Of a DNA stretch of 5,789 nt, positions 3,708 to 5,789 are shown in pieces. Positions within the stretch are counted from its first letter, which is position 1, and the number at the start of each line of letters is the position of its first letter. The stretch is from an uncultured Haemophilus sp. (GTDB taxonomy: Bacteria > Pseudomonadota > Gammaproteobacteria > Enterobacterales > Pasteurellaceae). The DNA is taken from positions 1 to 5,789 of the forward strand of contig CAJLFU010000073.1 of NCBI GenBank assembly GCA_905205995.1, read 5' to 3'. Under the pieces are notes generated by a model. That model saw nothing but the letters and a program-made list of their open reading frames with translations, searched no databases and was not told the origin of the DNA. The translations under genes were made by a program, and so were the position numbers.

Positions 3708-5789
3708 TTACTCTGCATCATCTGCCATATTAAGCATTTCTGCCAAGTTAGTTGTTGCATCATCTGCTGTCATCACGAATTCATCAGCAATTGCTGCTTC
3801 ATCGTCTTCAGACAATTTGATCACTACATCGTCTACAATACGTTTTTTGTGACGGCCTTGGTGATATGCAAAACCAGTACCTGCAGGGATTAAACGACCT
3901 ACGATTACGTTCTCTTTCAAGCCGCGTAATTCATCACGTTTACCCGCCACCGCTGCTTCAGTAAGCACGCGAGTGGTTTCTTGGAACGATGCTGCAGAAA
4001 TGAAGGATTCTGTCGCCAACGACGCTTTGGTAATACCAAGTAATTCACGTTCAAATTCAACTGGTGGTTTACCCTCCGCTTCACGTTTACGGTTCACAAT
4101 TTTCACGCGAGCCACTTCAACTTGTTCCCCTTCGAGGAATTCGCTGTCATAAGCTTTCGTAATGACTGCTTTACGTAACATTTGACGTACGATAACTTCA
4201 ATGTGCTTATCGTTAATTTTTACCCCTTGTAAGCGGTAAACTTCTTGCACTTCATTCACGATATATTCAGTTACAGCTCGAACACCGCGTAAACGTAAGA
4301 TATCGTGAGGTGTCTCTGCACCATCAGAAATTACGTCTCCACGTTCTACCATCTCACCTTCAAATACGTTGAGCTGACGCCATTTTGGAATCATTTCTTC
4401 GTAGATTTCACCTTCAGCTGGGGTGATTAGCAAGCGACGTTTACCTTTGGTTTCTTTACCGAAGGAAACGATACCTGAAATTTCTGCCAAGATAGCTGGC
4501 TCTTTCGGTTTACGAGCTTCGAATAAATCAGCAACGCGTGGAAGACCACCGGTAATATCTTTAGTACCTACAGATTCTTGTGGAATACGTGCAAGTGGTT
4601 CACCCACTTTCACTTCCGCACCGTCATCCAAACTTACGATTGCTTTACCTGGTAAGAAGTATTGTGCAATAACGTCAGTTTCAGGTAAGAAGATATCGTT
4701 ACCTTTTGCATCAACTAATTTGATGGTTGGACGTAAATCTTTACCTGCAGTTGCACGTTCACCCACGTCTTGTACCACGATAGAAGAAAGACCGGTTAAT
4801 TCATCAGTTTGACGAGTTACAGTTAAACCGTCCACGATATCGATGAATTTCACAAAACCTGATACTTCAGATACAACTGGCATGGTATGTGGATCCCAGT
4901 TTGCTACTGTTTCACCCGCTGATACTTCTTGACCGTCTGCTTTATTCAATACTGTACCGTAAGGCACTTTATAGTGTTCTTTCGTACGACCAAATTCATC
5001 TGTAACGGTTAATTCAGTATTACGAGAAGTTAACACTAATTTACCTTCATCATTAACAACGAATTTCGCGTTAGCAAGGTGTAAAGTACCGTTGTTTTTG
5101 ATTTGTACGCTAGATTCTTTCGCTGCTGCAGAAGCTGCACCACCGATGTGGAACGTACGCATGGTTAACTGTGTACCTGGCTCACCGATAGATTGAGCAG
5201 CGATAACACCAACTGCTTCACCTTGGTTGATGAGGTGACCACGCGCTAAGTCACGACCGTAACATTTCGCACATACACCGAAGTCAGTATCACAAGTTAC
5301 AACAGAACGTACTTTTACGCTGTCCACTGAGTTTGCATCTAACACATCACAAAGTTTTTCATCTAATAAAGTGTTACGTGCAATTAAGACTTCTTCTGTA
5401 CCTGGTTTATACACATCTTCAGCTACAACACGACCTAACACTAATTCGCGAAGTGGAACTTTCTCATCGCCACCTTCGATTAATGGAGTCATGACTAAGC
5501 CTTCGTGTGTACCACAGTCATCTTCAACGATCACTAAGTCTTGTGCCACGTCAACTAAACGACGAGTTAAGTAACCAGAGTTTGCTGTTTTTAATGCGGT
5601 ATCCGCCAAACCTTTACGCGCACCGTGGGTTGAAATAAAGTACTGAAGTACGTTCAAACCTTCACGGAAGTTCGCTGTAATTGGGGTTTCGATGATCGAG
5701 CCATCTGGACGCGCCATCAAACCACGCATACCTGCTAACTGACGAATCTGAGCTGCAGAACCACGCGCACCAGAGTCAGCCATCATAAA
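3708..5789 (-). CDS. rpoC: DNA-directed RNA polymerase subunit beta', C-terminal half (partial at window edge)
   Basis: Carboxy-terminal half of the catalytic beta' subunit; the frame stays open to the right edge, so the ATG at 5786 is internal. By alignment from memory, the Met at 5786 corresponds to E. coli residue 724; numbers below count from it. The second zinc site is intact: C91, C165, C172 and C175 (E. coli 814, 888, 895, 898). The bridge helix is at about 46-81. The trigger loop carries T208, M209, R210 and H213 (E. coli 931, 932, 933, 936). The following 220-407 correspond to the SI3 insertion of gammaproteobacterial beta'. The conserved blocks KDITGGLPRVADLFEAR and SFISAASFQETTRVLTEAAV follow, and the end is an acidic tail unlike that of E. 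coli. The missing first half would hold the catalytic DFDGD aspartates. rpoB is expected upstream, off the window. The gene converges on metQ. Confidence 0.97.
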   Translation of the reverse strand, partial: FMMADSGARGSAAQIRQLAGMRGLMARPDGSIIETPITANFREGLNVLQYFISTHGARKGLADTALKTANSGYLTRRLVDVAQDLVIVEDDCGTHEGLVMTPLIEGGDEKVPLRELVLGRVVAEDVYKPGTEEVLIARNTLLDEKLCDVLDANSVDSVKVRSVVTCDTDFGVCAKCYGRDLARGHLINQGEAVGVIAAQSIGEPGTQLTMRTFHIGGAASAAAKESSVQIKNNGTLHLANAKFVVNDEGKLVLTSRNTELTVTDEFGRTKEHYKVPYGTVLNKADGQEVSAGETVANWDPHTMPVVSEVSGFVKFIDIVDGLTVTRQTDELTGLSSIVVQDVGERATAGKDLRPTIKLVDAKGNDIFLPETDVIAQYFLPGKAIVSLDDGAEVKVGEPLARIPQESVGTKDITGGLPRVADLFEARKPKEPAILAEISGIVSFGKETKGKRRLLITPAEGEIYEEMIPKWRQLNVFEGEMVERGDVISDGAETPHDILRLRGVRAVTEYIVNEVQEVYRLQGVKINDKHIEVIVRQMLRKAVITKAYDSEFLEGEQVEVARVKIVNRKREAEGKPPVEFERELLGITKASLATESFISAASFQETTRVLTEAAVAGKRDELRGLKENVIVGRLIPAGTGFAYHQGRHKKRIVDDVVIKLSEDDEAAIADEFVMTADDATTNLAEMLNMADDAE

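Noticed and set aside
4423..5574. Two plus-strand open frames (4423-4812 and 5371-5574) opposite rpoC
   Set aside because: They lie in the mirror of rpoC; their Ser/Thr-rich composition comes from the reverse complement of rpoC codons.
5784..5786. ATG at 5786 as a start for a shorter beta'-like protein
   Set aside because: The frame stays open upstream to the edge, and the residues match the middle of beta' (MMADSGARG), so this is an internal methionine of a truncated view.
1..5789. Mobile element, CRISPR array, tRNA or toxin-antitoxin system
   Set aside because: I found no transposase, regularly spaced repeat array, tRNA-like fold or small paired genes; all long frames are explained by conserved housekeeping genes.

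Overview
This window looks like ordinary chromosomal DNA from a member of the Pasteurellaceae, most likely Haemophilus or a close relative such as Aggregatibacter. The clues are five copies of the Haemophilus-type DNA uptake core AAGTGCGGT, AT-rich codon usage, and proteins that read as close relatives of Haemophilus GmhB, MetN, MetI, MetQ (HlpA/PlpB type) and RpoC. I could not run a database search, so the species is not settled.

Layout from left to right. Positions 1-125 hold, on the minus strand, the promoter and 5' leader of a ribosomal RNA operon. Its 16S gene lies off the left edge; the leader still carries boxA and the conserved boxC-like segment, preceded by a strong hairpin. Positions 206-772 (minus) encode GmhB, a phosphatase of ADP-heptose synthesis for lipopolysaccharide. 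A divergent control region (773-934) carries a probable gmhB promoter and a clear sigma70 promoter for the met genes, with a perfect MetJ operator between -35 and -10. Positions 935-3524 (plus) are the metNIQ operon: ATPase, permease and substrate-binding lipoprotein of the D/L-methionine ABC importer. metN and metI overlap by 11 bases, and a 39-base gap precedes metQ. Positions 3525-3707 form a convergent intergenic region with a metQ terminator, an inverted pair of uptake sequences and an rpoC terminator. From 3708 to the right edge (minus) lies the C-terminal half of rpoC, the RNA polymerase beta' subunit, cut by the window end.

How the genes work together. MetNIQ is one transport machine: MetQ captures methionine, MetI forms the channel and MetN powers it and senses internal methionine through its NIL domain. 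When S-adenosylmethionine is plentiful, MetJ should shut the promoter off. gmhB, the rRNA operon and rpoC are functionally separate from the transporter.

I see no mobile element, CRISPR array, tRNA, toxin-antitoxin pair or unrecognised protein-coding gene. No gene-free stretch exceeds about 205 bases. I found no convincing new system. The points most worth a second look are regulatory: a terminator-like hairpin with a competing hairpin just upstream of boxA in the rRNA leader, the single-palindrome MetJ operator, and the distribution of uptake sequences.
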